Shown here: positions 1 through 7,667 of the stretch, in pieces
How the letters are laid out: every line of letters starts with the position of its first letter
Numbering within the stretch: the first letter of the stretch is position 1
Translations under genes and position numbers: made by a program
DNA from: JAAYZK01 sp964535025
GTDB lineage: Bacteria; Planctomycetota; Phycisphaerae; SM23-33; FEN-1343
Direction: 5' to 3'
DNA length: 24,972 nucleotides
NCBI GenBank assembly: GCA_964535025.1
Contig: CAZHRW010000292.1
Coordinates: 1 to 24,972 of the forward strand
The notes under the pieces: model-generated
Told to the model about the DNA's origin: nothing
The model's input: the letters and a program-made list of their open reading frames with translations, nothing else
The model's database searches: none

Positions 1-1
1 G

Positions 2-1444
2 CGGACGGCCCTGACGCGGCCGCTGGTCGGGCGCCTGCTCAGCCAGTCGACCCAACTGGAGGAGCTGCTCGACGCCTACGGCGCCTCGCGGAATCAGACG
101 TGGCATCAACTCCGCTCGCTGATGGCCGCGATCAAACGCTTCGCGGCGATCAGCTACGTCCTGCTGCACATCAAGCACGTCCTGCCCTCCTACCGCCTCT
201 TCGAGATCGAACACGACTTCCGCCAGGCCACCGACGAGGCCCTCGAGTTCGCCGGCCATGTGCTCCACGACACCACCGGCCGCCTGTGGGACCAGGCCGC
301 GGCCCTGGCCCTGGAGCTGCCCGAGCGGGCGCAGGACGAAACCCTCTACGCCGAGCCGCTGCCGCCCGGACGGCTGGTCGCCGATCGGGAAGGCACCGAG
401 ACCACCACCGAACGCCGCGGCGTGGGAGAAATCGTCACCCACCTCGCCACGGCGTTCCTGAACCTGGCCGTCAAGAGCGAGGCCATTCACACCGCCGCCC
501 GCCTGACCCCCGACGACTGCCGCGACCACCTGCCCGAGTCGATCACCGAGACCAACCTGCGGCACCTGGAAATCAGCTTCCACAACCTCCAGGCCCTCTA
601 CGACACCTACGTGACCGATACCCACACCGAGCGCCTCGATTGCGACCTGCCCGTGCTGCGGGGCCATATCAGCGTGGTCTACCACCTGCTGGAGGTGGCC
701 ACCCAACTGGTGCACTACGAGGAACGGCACGTCTCGTGCTCCTGCCACCCCGCCGAGATCCTGGTCAGCCGCGACGATCTCGTCCGGGTGCTGATGGAGT
801 ACGCCCTGGCGTTCGCCAGTTACTACCTGGCCAGCGCCGAGAACCTCTGTCGCACCATGCTCAAGCGCTACGCGGAGGTCGCCCAGATCAAGGTCTCCGC
901 CCCGCGGTACCGCGGCTTCCACGTGCGGCCCTCGACGCTGGTGGCCAAGATCGTCAACCACTACGGCAGCGAGGTCACCATGTCGCTGGACGGGGAGCGC
1001 TACGACGCCAGCACGCCCCTGGAGATCTTCCGCGCCAACGAGAAGATCAACGCCGCCAAACGCCGCTGGCTGGCCGCCGCGGTGCTCCGCTGCCAGACGC
1101 TCAAGGGCAAGGTCAACGCCGAGGGTACAAACGTCAAGGCACTGGCCCGCCAACTGGTCAACGAACTGGCCGACCAGGGCAAGCTGGTCGTCTACGAAAA
1201 GCCGCTGCAGATGCCCGACTCGGACACGCCCACCGAGGGCGTGCTGACCGATTGGGTGATCGACGAGCTGGCACGGCTGCAGGCGCTGGGCAAGATCGAC
1301 ATCCAGACCGAGCTGCCCGTCACGTTCATCGGCGACCGCCGCGTGCTCGGCGACATCGAGATCCTCGCCCGCAACGGCTACGGCGAAGACCTCATGGGCA
1401 ACAACATCCCCCTGCCGCCGGAAATCGCCTACCTGCAGCGCTAG
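2..1444 (+). CDS. HPr-domain helical protein, 5' end cut off
   Basis: The frame is open from base 2 to the TAG at 1442-1444. The ATG at 122 is therefore probably internal, and the true start lies left of the window. Most of the visible 480 residues look helical, with His- and Glu-rich stretches and no membrane segments, so the protein is probably cytoplasmic. Near residue 300 of the visible part is an HPr-like segment, GFHVRPSTLVAKIV, followed by GSEVTM. This matches the active-site loop of phosphotransferase-system HPr proteins (G-x-H-x-R-P), with the phosphorylatable His encoded at 920-922. About 120 residues follow the HPr segment. HPr normally accepts phosphate from enzyme I or from HPr kinase; a regulatory or scaffold role here is inference. 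No PTS genes are nearby. I do not recognise the long N-terminal part. Confidence 0.75.
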   Translation, partial: RTALTRPLVGRLLSQSTQLEELLDAYGASRNQTWHQLRSLMAAIKRFAAISYVLLHIKHVLPSYRLFEIEHDFRQATDEALEFAGHVLHDTTGRLWDQAAALALELPERAQDETLYAEPLPPGRLVADREGTETTTERRGVGEIVTHLATAFLNLAVKSEAIHTAARLTPDDCRDHLPESITETNLRHLEISFHNLQALYDTYVTDTHTERLDCDLPVLRGHISVVYHLLEVATQLVHYEERHVSCSCHPAEILVSRDDLVRVLMEYALAFASYYLASAENLCRTMLKRYAEVAQIKVSAPRYRGFHVRPSTLVAKIVNHYGSEVTMSLDGERYDASTPLEIFRANEKINAAKRRWLAAAVLRCQTLKGKVNAEGTNVKALARQLVNELADQGKLVVYEKPLQMPDSDTPTEGVLTDWVIDELARLQALGKIDIQTELPVTFIGDRRVLGDIEILARNGYGEDLMGNNIPLPPEIAYLQR

Positions 1445-1445
1445 G

Positions 1446-1458
1446 CCAGCCGCGCTGG
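1446..1458 (+). other. Small hairpin after the HPr-domain gene
   Basis: CCAGC and GCTGG flank a 3-base loop two bases after the stop codon. There is no T-rich tail, so it is not a convincing terminator. It may simply insulate the upstream gene's 3' end. Confidence 0.25.
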
Positions 1459-1483
1459 ACAGCGGGACGCGGCGCGCTACACT
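1456..1483 (+). promoter_or_regulatory. Candidate promoter of the aldo/keto reductase gene
   Basis: TGGACA (5 of 6 to the sigma-70 -35 box) lies 16 bp from TACACT (4 of 6 to the -10 box). They sit about 45 bp upstream of the reductase GTG start. The same TACACT -10 word occurs upstream of the beta-helix gene. This is pattern-based only. Confidence 0.4.
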
Positions 1484-1527
1484 GAGGGTGGAACCGCCTC
1501 CATGACCGCAAAGCCAAGGAGATCGCC

Positions 1528-2367
1528 GTGAGCACACTGCCGACCCGCCCGCTGGGCCGCACCGGATTCGACGTCAGCCTGTTCGCCCTCGGCGGGGTGA
1601 CCTACAACACGCTCAGCGACGCCGACGCCGCCGCCGTCGTCCACCGGGCGCTGGACCTGGGCGTCAACTACATCGATACCGCGCACGGCTACAAGGAAAG
1701 CGAGCGGAAACTCGGGCCCGTCATCGCCGAGCGCCGCGACGAGGTGTTCCTCGCGACCAAGAGCACCGCCCGCGACGCCGACGGGATGGCCGCCGACCTG
1801 GAAGAGAGCTTCCGCCGCCTCCGCACCGACCGGCTCGACCTGGTGCAGATCCACGACCTGTACACCCTCGAGCAACTCACCCAGGTCACCGCCGCGGGCG
1901 GCGCCCTGGAGGCGATCGAACGGTTCCGCCACGAGGGGCGGGTCCGCTTCGTGGGGGTCACCGGCCACCGCTACCCGTCCGTGCTGGTCAAGGCGATGGA
2001 GGTCTACCCCTTCGACACGATCCTCGTGGCCCTCGGGGCCGTCCACGGAGCCGTGCGGGATTTCTACCGCGCCATCCACCCCGTCGCGGTCCGCCGCGGT
2101 GTGGGCATTCTGGGCATGAAGGTGATGGCCTACGGGTTCCTGGCCGACCACGCCACCGACGCCATGCGCTACGTCCTGAGCCTGCCGGACGTGGCCACGG
2201 CGGTCATCGGCGTCGACACCATCGAGCAGGTCGAAGCCAACGCCCGGGCCGCCGCCGCGTTCCAGCCGCTCGACGCCGACGGGATGGACGCCATCCTCGC
2301 CACCGCCAAGGGCATCTACGAGCAGCGGCGAAACGAGGCCTGGTTCATCAAGCTCGATGCCGAGTGA
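1528..2367 (+). CDS. Aldo/keto reductase family protein
   Basis: This is an NAD(P)H-dependent oxidoreductase of the aldo/keto reductase superfamily, 279 residues, cytoplasmic. The catalytic tetrad is visible: Asp50 and Tyr55 in NYIDTAHGY, Lys78 in ATKS, and His109 in QIHD. The N-terminal RPLGRTGFDVS is the usual first strand of the short bacterial YhdN/AKR-type enzymes. FVGVTGH and the late VIGVDTIEQV fit the barrel and cofactor-binding end. The start is GTG at 1528, chosen because AAGGAG (1516-1521) sits 6 bp upstream; no in-frame ATG competes. The physiological substrate cannot be read from the sequence. It ends 13 bp from the convergent carbonic-anhydrase-like gene. A likely promoter of its own lies at 1456-1483, so it need not be co-transcribed with the gene to its left. 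Confidence 0.9.
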   Translation: MSTLPTRPLGRTGFDVSLFALGGVTYNTLSDADAAAVVHRALDLGVNYIDTAHGYKESERKLGPVIAERRDEVFLATKSTARDADGMAADLEESFRRLRTDRLDLVQIHDLYTLEQLTQVTAAGGALEAIERFRHEGRVRFVGVTGHRYPSVLVKAMEVYPFDTILVALGAVHGAVRDFYRAIHPVAVRRGVGILGMKVMAYGFLADHATDAMRYVLSLPDVATAVIGVDTIEQVEANARAAAAFQPLDADGMDAILATAKGIYEQRRNEAWFIKLDAE

Positions 2368-2380
2368 TGTCCCGCGGCGC

Positions 2381-2764
2381 TTACCTCGGAAAGGCGACCG
2401 GCTCGACCTTCCAGTCGTCGCCGAGCCACAGCCCCGTCACTTCCAGGCGGGGATAGGTCTTCCGCATGACCCCGACGGCACGGCCGAGGTGAACGATCCG
2501 CCCGTCGTCGTCGGTCGGGTCGCCGCTGCAGTCCGTGTGGGCCACGATGACGATCCCCTTGGAGCCGTGCTCGCGGACCGAGATATCCACGCGGCGGAGG
2601 ATCGAGTCGATCGCCGCCGCGTTGGTCGGATCGGCCATCAGGGCCGGGGGGGCCGGCTCGGTGATGGTGTCGACGTAGTCGACGTTGAAATGCTCGCGGC
2701 ACCATTCGTTGACGGGCAGTTGCGTCCGTCCATCCATGCAGTTGATCGCGGTGCAGAAACTCAT
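2381..2764 (-). CDS. Small beta-carbonic-anhydrase-like zinc protein
   Basis: This is a 127-residue soluble protein with the core signature of beta-class carbonic anhydrases. Cys9-x-Asp11-x-Arg13 lies in INCMDGR, and His76-x-x-Cys79 lies in VAHTDCSG. In the family, the two Cys and the His bind zinc and the Asp-Arg pair controls access to the metal. It is much shorter than the usual 190-220-residue enzymes, lacking the N-terminal arm and C-terminal helices. It resembles a group of short bacterial proteins beginning FCTAINCMDGR. CO2 hydration is possible but not shown. The ATG at 2764 is chosen because the signature begins at residue 4. A GGAG (complement of 2776-2779) lies 11 bp upstream, a slightly long spacing. 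The frame stays open further upstream, but that extension is Arg/Ser-rich and unlike the family. Confidence 0.72.
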   Translation of the reverse strand: MSFCTAINCMDGRTQLPVNEWCREHFNVDYVDTITEPAPPALMADPTNAAAIDSILRRVDISVREHGSKGIVIVAHTDCSGDPTDDDGRIVHLGRAVGVMRKTYPRLEVTGLWLGDDWKVEPVAFPR

Positions 2765-2875
2765 CGGGTCCGGTTCTCCACTGGAGGCTCGCGCCGAAAC
2801 GTGGTCATGCCACCCTATCATGCTCAAAGGGGAGCCCCCCTGCAAGGCCCCGCCCGCCGACGGCAAACCGACCCC

Positions 2876-2904
2876 TTGACGGAATCGCCTTTCGGGCGTA
2901 AGAG
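2876..2904 (+). promoter_or_regulatory. Candidate promoter of the HEAT-repeat gene
   Basis: TTGACG (5 of 6 to the -35 box) and TAAGAG (3 of 6 to the -10 box) are separated by 17 bp. They lie within the 280-bp divergent gap between the carbonic-anhydrase-like gene and the HEAT gene. The implied leader is about 140 nt. The -10 match is weak. Confidence 0.3.
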
Positions 2905-3044
2905 ATAAACAGGGCCTGCATCGCGGCGTGCCGCGGAAGGTCGCCTGTAAGGGGCTCACCGGGCATCGCCCGCACGGCCCGCCTGTCCGGGGCGGGGAGA
3001 ATCAAAGCCCCGCACCCCCGCCGGCCGATAGAATAAGAACAGTG

Positions 3045-4181
3045 ATGATGACGCAGCACGCGAGATCCCGGTACCGAATCGCCGTCGTCCTGGCGGTGCT
3101 CATGGCCGCGGCCCCGAGTTGGGCCGCCGACGAGGCCGACGACGACCTGGCCGGCCCCGACGCCGCCGCCCGCGCGATCGCGGCGTCGCGGATCGCCGTC
3201 GCGGGCGCCTGCTCGGACGCGGCCGCCGATCTGCTCGTGCAAGGCCTGGGCGACACCCGGACCGTCCGCCCGGCGGGCGCCGGCTACCGGGCCGTCCCGG
3301 CGGGCGCCGCCTACCGCGAGGGGGATACGACCGTCGCCGACCTCTGCGCCGAGGCCCTCGCGAGCCTCGGCGACGCGGCCACCGCGCCGCTGCTGGCGGC
3401 CCTGGACGACCCGACCCGCGCCGAGGCCCACGGGCGGATCATCGCCCTGCTCGGGCAACTCTGTCCCCGGGAGGCCCACCGGCCGGTGCTGCGGTACGCC
3501 CGCCGGCACGTGACGGCCCGCCAACCGTGGGACCCGCAGTTGTCGGTGGCCTGGCTCGGCGAGGAGGTCGTCCCCATCCTGATCCAGGCGCTGGCCACCG
3601 ACGTCCTGGAGCTCCAGGTGGTCGCCGCGGGCGACCTGGGCCCTCTCGGCGATCCGCGGGCCTACGCGCCGCTGCTGGCGACCGTGCAGCGGCTGGCGCC
3701 GCTGGCGGCGACCCAGCCGGCCGATCACGCCGACCGCCGCCGGATCGTCGTGTTCCGCTCGGCAGTCGTCTCGCTCGCCCAGGTCGGCGGCTCGTCGAGC
3801 TACCCGCACATCGCGGCCTACCAGTCGAAGCTGGCCGCCTGCTGGGACGCCCCCACACGCGAGGCGATGATCCTCGCCCTCGGCTCGACGCGCGACGGCC
3901 GTGCCGTCGAGCCCCTCGTGGCCCTGCTGGCCGGCGCCGACGCCCGCGCTCGCCGCACCGCCTGCGAAGCCCTCGCCCGTCTCGGCAAAGCCGGCGCCGA
4001 GGCGACCGACGCGTTGATCGACCTGCTCGACACCGACGACGACGCCCTCCGCCGGGCCGCCGCCGACGCCCTCCGCGCCATCACCGGCGCCGACCCCGGC
4101 GACTCCCCCGCCGCCTGGAAGGCCTGGCGCGACGGCCCCACGGCCACCGCGCCGGCCGAGCCGGCCGCAGCCCCGCCGTAG
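3045..4181 (+). CDS. Secreted HEAT-repeat protein
   Basis: This is a 378-residue protein with a clear Sec signal peptide: Arg/Lys-containing start, hydrophobic core IAVVLAVLMAAA, and a probable cut after PSWA near residue 27. It therefore works outside the cytoplasmic membrane. The body is made of Ala/Leu/Asp-rich paired helices typical of HEAT or PBS-lyase-type repeats. They are clearest in the last 110 residues, for example AVEPLVALLAGADARARRTA and ALIDLLDTDDDALRRAAADA. The ending LRAITGADPGDSPAAWKAW is common at the end of planctomycete HEAT domains. The exact role is unknown; such repeats usually form protein-binding scaffolds. The frame extends upstream to 2928, but the ATG at 3045 (another follows at 3048, and a GTG precedes at 3042) puts the signal peptide at the N terminus. 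No strong ribosome binding site is visible. Confidence 0.75.
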   Translation: MMTQHARSRYRIAVVLAVLMAAAPSWAADEADDDLAGPDAAARAIAASRIAVAGACSDAAADLLVQGLGDTRTVRPAGAGYRAVPAGAAYREGDTTVADLCAEALASLGDAATAPLLAALDDPTRAEAHGRIIALLGQLCPREAHRPVLRYARRHVTARQPWDPQLSVAWLGEEVVPILIQALATDVLELQVVAAGDLGPLGDPRAYAPLLATVQRLAPLAATQPADHADRRRIVVFRSAVVSLAQVGGSSSYPHIAAYQSKLAACWDAPTREAMILALGSTRDGRAVEPLVALLAGADARARRTACEALARLGKAGAEATDALIDLLDTDDDALRRAAADALRAITGADPGDSPAAWKAWRDGPTATAPAEPAAAPP

Positions 4182-4217
4182 GCCCCGCCGTCGGCCCCGC
4201 CAGCCCTGGTCCAAGCC

Positions 4218-5675
4218 TCACGACGAACGGATGCACGACCGGGCCGGCGGTTCCGTCCAGCGATCGTCTCGCGCCGCTGACCGAACGCCGGCGGTCAGGC
4301 CCTCTCGGCCGAGGATGGGATCGCCGGCGGCGAAGCGCTCCCACTGCGACATCGTGTCGAGCATCTGCTTGCCCCGCCGGCAGTCTTCGACCGTCAGCTT
4401 GCCCTGGCGGACGAGGTCGTAGTACGGGCCCAGGTCGTTCTGGCGATAGAGCCCGGCGAACTCCCGGTAGAACTGCTCGCGCGGCAGCCGCGTGGGCAGT
4501 ACCGCGTGGAGGCAGTCGTAACAGCGGTAGTCGTGCGTGAGCAGTTCCTCATACCGCTGCTGGTAGAGCACGCTGCCCGGCAGGGGCGTGAGCACCGTGA
4601 ACTGCGTGTGTGTGATCTCGCGGGTCGTCACATACTCCCGCAGGCGATGGAAGTCGTCTCTCGTCCAGTCCGGGTCGACGATGAACGCGCCCCAGATGAT
4701 CACGCCGAGGTCGTGGAGGATCCGGATCGCTTCGTCGTTGACGCCGGCAGTGTTGTTCTTGTTGACGCTTTCGAGCGTGGCGTCGGAGCCTTCCAGGCCG
4801 AGCAGCACGGCATAGAGGCCGATATCCACCCATTTGGTGACCAGGTCCCGGTGGCGGACGATCGAATCCGTCCGGCATTCCATGCTGAACCGTTTGCGGA
4901 GGCCTTCGGCCTTGATCCGGTCGGCGATGGCGTCTTCCCGCCGGTGGTTCAGCAGGAAGTTGTCATCCACGAACGTCACATGGTCGGTCTCGGCCGCGGC
5001 GACCTCCCGCACCACCCGCTCGGCCGACTTCTGCCGCGTCCGACCCTGGTGGAATCGCCACACGCTGCAGAAGGTGCAGCGATACGGGCAGCCTCGCCCC
5101 GTGGCGATCGACGTGTCCGGCTTGTCGAACAGGAAGAAGTACTCCGGGCGGTACCTGGCGACGAGGTCCTTGCGAGGCATGGCCAGGGCCTCCATGTCCA
5201 GGGCCGTCTGGCCGGGCGAATTCGACACGAACCGCCCGTCGGGGGTCTGCCAGATCAGGTTCGCCACGCGGGAGAGGTCCCGGTCGCCTGCCAGCGCGGC
5301 GATCAGTTGCGGGAAAACCAGTTCCCCCTCCCCCGGCGCAATGGCATCCACCTGGGGCAGGCGGAAGTCCGCCGACAGCGAGGCGTGGTGGCCCCCGACC
5401 ACGGTGAAGATCTCCCTGCTGAACTGCTTGGCCTGCAAAAGGACATCCTCGGCGGCGTACACTTCCGGCGTAAGCGCCGTCACGGCCACGACATCCGGCT
5501 GGAGCCGCCTCAGCGCCGCGGCCAGGTCGCCGTTCAGGCGCATGTCAAGAATATGGCACTCGTGGTCGGGCACGCAGGCGGCCAGCGTCTCCAGGTGCAA
5601 CGGTTCGGGCATCGCCACGGCGCGAAAGCCGACGCTTTCGGTCTCCCCTTCCGGCTGAACCAGCAGCAAACGCAC
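4218..5675 (-). CDS. B12-binding radical SAM protein, HpnR (hopanoid C-3 methylase)-like
   Basis: Residues 1 to about 135 resemble a cobalamin-binding Rossmann domain (RLLLVQPEG, then PDVVAVTALTP, VVGGHHASL and APGEGELVFPQL). The usual DxHxxG motif is replaced by DMRLNG. From about residue 185 comes the radical SAM core, with the 4Fe-4S motif Cys196-x3-Cys200-x2-Cys203 in GRGCPYRCTFC. The DDNFLLN, FIVDPDW and VLTPLPGS stretches, and the later HAVLPTRLPREQFYREFA, are what I recall from hopanoid C-3 methylase-type (HpnR) enzymes. That makes a class B radical SAM methyltransferase likely, but the substrate is not proven, as no hopanoid genes are nearby. The start is set at GTG 5675: AGGGG (complement of 5684-5688) lies 8 bp upstream and the domain begins there. 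A longer frame to 5723 is possible. It is convergent with the HEAT gene, 36 bp apart. Confidence 0.8.
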   Translation of the reverse strand: MRLLLVQPEGETESVGFRAVAMPEPLHLETLAACVPDHECHILDMRLNGDLAAALRRLQPDVVAVTALTPEVYAAEDVLLQAKQFSREIFTVVGGHHASLSADFRLPQVDAIAPGEGELVFPQLIAALAGDRDLSRVANLIWQTPDGRFVSNSPGQTALDMEALAMPRKDLVARYRPEYFFLFDKPDTSIATGRGCPYRCTFCSVWRFHQGRTRQKSAERVVREVAAAETDHVTFVDDNFLLNHRREDAIADRIKAEGLRKRFSMECRTDSIVRHRDLVTKWVDIGLYAVLLGLEGSDATLESVNKNNTAGVNDEAIRILHDLGVIIWGAFIVDPDWTRDDFHRLREYVTTREITHTQFTVLTPLPGSVLYQQRYEELLTHDYRCYDCLHAVLPTRLPREQFYREFAGLYRQNDLGPYYDLVRQGKLTVEDCRRGKQMLDTMSQWERFAAGDPILGREGLTAGVRSAARDDRWTEPPARSCIRSS

Positions 5676-5988
5676 AATCACCGCCCCTTTCTCGATCGGG
5701 CACCCCCCATGGCGCCCGTGCATTCAGGCCATTCCCACCCCCCAATCGTGAACCATTATATGCACCCCCGCGTTGATTCCCCCTCACGGCTTCTTTCGCA
5801 CGGGGACCGGTTCCCGGGGCTCACGCCCGCTGACCATCGCACGATTCATCCAGGATGGAAACAGCATCGACTGCGTCAACACCGAGGGTCACGATTCCGG
5901 CCCAGGCCCAACGCTTTGGGGCCTCGACGCGCCACGAATCAGCCTGCCCTGAAGGGGCTGGATACGACAGCGACGGGGCTATCCCGCC
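5676..5988. other. Intergenic region between the radical SAM and TlpA-like genes
   Basis: These 313 bp separate two - strand genes. I see no gene here. It holds the radical SAM leader and -10 box. Towards the right there are short GC-rich inverted repeats: CCCT-GA-AGGG near 5947, and CCGCCC-TACG-GGGCGG at 5984-5999, which overlaps the stop of the TlpA-like gene. The wording around 5940-6000 resembles GC-rich dispersed intergenic repeats of planctomycetes and verrucomicrobia; that is from memory and unproven. No T-tract follows the hairpin, so termination is uncertain. Confidence 0.4.
5755..5760 (-). promoter_or_regulatory. Candidate -10 box of the radical SAM gene
   Basis: A perfect TATAAT on the - strand, about 80 bp upstream of the GTG start, sits in otherwise GC-rich DNA. 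No good -35 hexamer lies 16-18 bp further upstream, so an alternative sigma factor or an activator may be involved. Confidence 0.35.
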
Positions 5989-7203
5989 CTACGGGGCGGC
6001 CTCGGGGCGATGGGCGCCTTCGGGCGTGCTATCGGGCTCTGTCGCGGCACGCGGGCGATCTGAGGGGCCGAGCAGCGATTCGATCTCGTCGGCCGTGGGG
6101 AGGCTGTGGGTCGGCCCCGAGGCGATGCGGCCCTGCCGGTCGAGCAGGTAGTAGGTCGGGACGCCCGTAATATTGCACGCCGCGCCCATGCGGTTGTCGT
6201 TGTCGGTGACGATCGGATAGGTCACGCCGTGAGCGCGGGCGAACGAGGCGGCCTGGTCCGTGCCCCTGGCCACATGCACGCCCACGACGGTCAAGCCCTG
6301 ATCGCGGTAGCGCGCGTACAACCGCTGGGTCTGGGGCGCTGCCGTCTCGCAAGCGGGGCACCACGAGGCCCAGAAATCGACAAGGACCACGCGTCCGCCG
6401 AGGTCGGCCCATGACACGGGCTCGTTCACGTTGATCCACCCGCGGGACGGCAGCGGCGGCAGCGGCGGCTCGGCCCCGTCCGCGGCCGGCGTTTGGCCGG
6501 GCCGGGCCTCCACCGCTCGGCTGACGTGGAGGAACCGGCCGTCGTCCACGAGGGTGGCGTCGCCGGCGAAGCCGTGCGCGATCGGGGAGGACTCCATGCC
6601 TTCGAGGGCCGCGCCCCGGCCGGACCGGGTGATCGCCGCGGTGCTGTTGAGCCGCACGAAGACGTCGGCGCGCGTTGACGAGGGCCCGCAGGTGACGAAG
6701 AACGCCTCGTCGATCTCCCACCCGGCCAGCGTGGTGGACTCGGTGCCCGACGTGCAGCGCCCCCGACGCGTGAACGAGCGCCCGACCAGACGGGCGATCG
6801 GCTGCGCCTCCGAGGGCGGGTCCTTCTCCTGACGGATGCAGAGCAGGTGGGCCCCGTCTTCGCGGATGAAGTAGCGCCCGTCGCGATAGGAGACGGCGAA
6901 GTAGGACGACCCCGCCTCCCGGGTGACCTGCGGGACTTCGTCGGCGGCGACCTCCGCCAGCATGATGTACCATTCGAGCCGGTCGTCGGCGGTCTTTCGA
7001 CTGACGTGCAGCCATCCATCCTGCACGATCAACTGGTAAACGCCGCCCCCGCCTGACGCCGCGTCCCCGACCGGGTACGACCGCTTCCAGCCGTCCGCCA
7101 GGGTCTCGGCGTCGGCCGCCAGGGCCGACCCGCCCGCGCCCGGCAGGGCCAGGGCGATGATCGCGAACGCACACAGAGATCGTCTGGACGGGCGGGGTCC
7201 CAT
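5989..7203 (-). CDS. Secreted protein with C-terminal TlpA-like thioredoxin domain
   Basis: This is a 404-residue exported protein. Residues 1-30 form a signal peptide with hydrophobic core CAFAIIALALPGA and probable cleavage after GGSALA. Residues 31 to about 255 form a beta-rich region that I do not recognise. From about 260 a redoxin domain begins (WADLGGRVVLVDFWASWCPAC) with the redox pair Cys282/Cys285 in a WCPAC motif. The cis-Pro loop GVPTYYLLDRQG follows. TlpA/ResA-type domains reduce or shuffle disulfides in exported proteins, for example during cytochrome c maturation, but no cytochrome genes are adjacent and the partner is unknown. The ATG at 7203 is supported by AAAGGAG (complement of 7211-7217) 7 bp upstream. 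The longer open frame up to 7536 lacks such a site and would bury the signal peptide. Confidence 0.82.
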   Translation of the reverse strand: MGPRPSRRSLCAFAIIALALPGAGGSALAADAETLADGWKRSYPVGDAASGGGGVYQLIVQDGWLHVSRKTADDRLEWYIMLAEVAADEVPQVTREAGSSYFAVSYRDGRYFIREDGAHLLCIRQEKDPPSEAQPIARLVGRSFTRRGRCTSGTESTTLAGWEIDEAFFVTCGPSSTRADVFVRLNSTAAITRSGRGAALEGMESSPIAHGFAGDATLVDDGRFLHVSRAVEARPGQTPAADGAEPPLPPLPSRGWINVNEPVSWADLGGRVVLVDFWASWCPACETAAPQTQRLYARYRDQGLTVVGVHVARGTDQAASFARAHGVTYPIVTDNDNRMGAACNITGVPTYYLLDRQGRIASGPTHSLPTADEIESLLGPSDRPRAATEPDSTPEGAHRPEAAP

Positions 7204-7490
7204 TGCAGTGCTCCTTTCGATAGCTTCAGTCCACGGAGATGCCTTGACCGTACACGACAAGACACCCGAAGGCAATGGCTGCCGCAGAGCCGCGTCAGTG
7301 CTGCCAGGCGCGCGCACCGGGCAGCGGCCCAAAGCAGTTTCGCGCGGACGGCGGCGGCAATGCGGGGGCTCCGACCGCGCCGGGCCCGGACACATCTCGG
7401 CCTGGCGATGTGCCGGCGAACTTTTCGGCCCGGCGAATCCTCGGCGGGGGCGACCTGCTGGTCGTCTTGAAAGACCTGTTAGGTGCAAGC

Positions 7491-7530
7491 GTCCAGACAC
7501 GTCCAGATCGGACCTGTCCAGATCGGACCT
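7491..7530. repeat. Two perfect tandem 15-bp repeats plus a partial third, operator-like
   Basis: GTCCAGATCGGACCT occurs at 7501-7515 and again directly at 7516-7530. A partial copy, GTCCAGACAC, lies just before at 7491-7500. Each full copy contains a GTCC-AGATC-GGAC dyad. The last base of the array is the first base of the -35 box of the beta-helix gene. Tandem dyads abutting a -35 box are a usual arrangement for activator or repressor binding. The regulator is unknown. Confidence 0.6.
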
Positions 7531-7559
7531 TGCCAACCGTCCTTCTGTTGTGGTACACT
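7530..7559 (+). promoter_or_regulatory. Likely sigma-70 promoter of the beta-helix gene
   Basis: TTGCCA (5 of 6 to the -35 box) at 7530-7535 and TACACT (4 of 6 to the -10 box) at 7554-7559 have an 18-bp spacer. The leader to the ATG would be about 100 nt. The overlap with the tandem repeats suggests regulated transcription. Confidence 0.5.
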
Positions 7560-7667
7560 AATATGGGCCGTTAAGGAAATTAGGGAATCCAGGGCGATCG
7601 TATGGCCGTCACATCTGGTTCCTCGCAACGGCGGCGGCGCCGACGATCATGGTAAGGAGTGGCACCC

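Larger units (their letters stand above)
7204..7667. other. Divergent intergenic region with promoter and tandem repeats
   Basis: These 464 bp lie between the TlpA-like gene (-) and the beta-helix gene (+). No convincing gene is present: the frames that cross it on both strands have no coding character. The half next to the beta-helix gene carries the 15-bp tandem repeats (7501-7530) and a promoter (7530-7559). The half next to the TlpA-like gene shows only its strong ribosome binding site, with no clear promoter. Confidence 0.5.

Noticed and set aside
122..1444. ATG at 122 as the start of the first gene
   Set aside because: The frame continues without a stop to the left edge with similar helical content and no ribosome binding site is seen before 122, so the gene is treated as 5'-truncated.
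2805..4214. 469-residue - strand open frame over the HEAT gene
   Set aside because: Gly/Arg-rich with no motif; the + strand frame has a signal peptide and HEAT repeats.
5989..6002. Hairpin over the stop codon of the TlpA-like gene as a terminator
   Set aside because: The stem is good (CCGCCC/GGGCGG), but it starts inside the coding region and has no T-tract.
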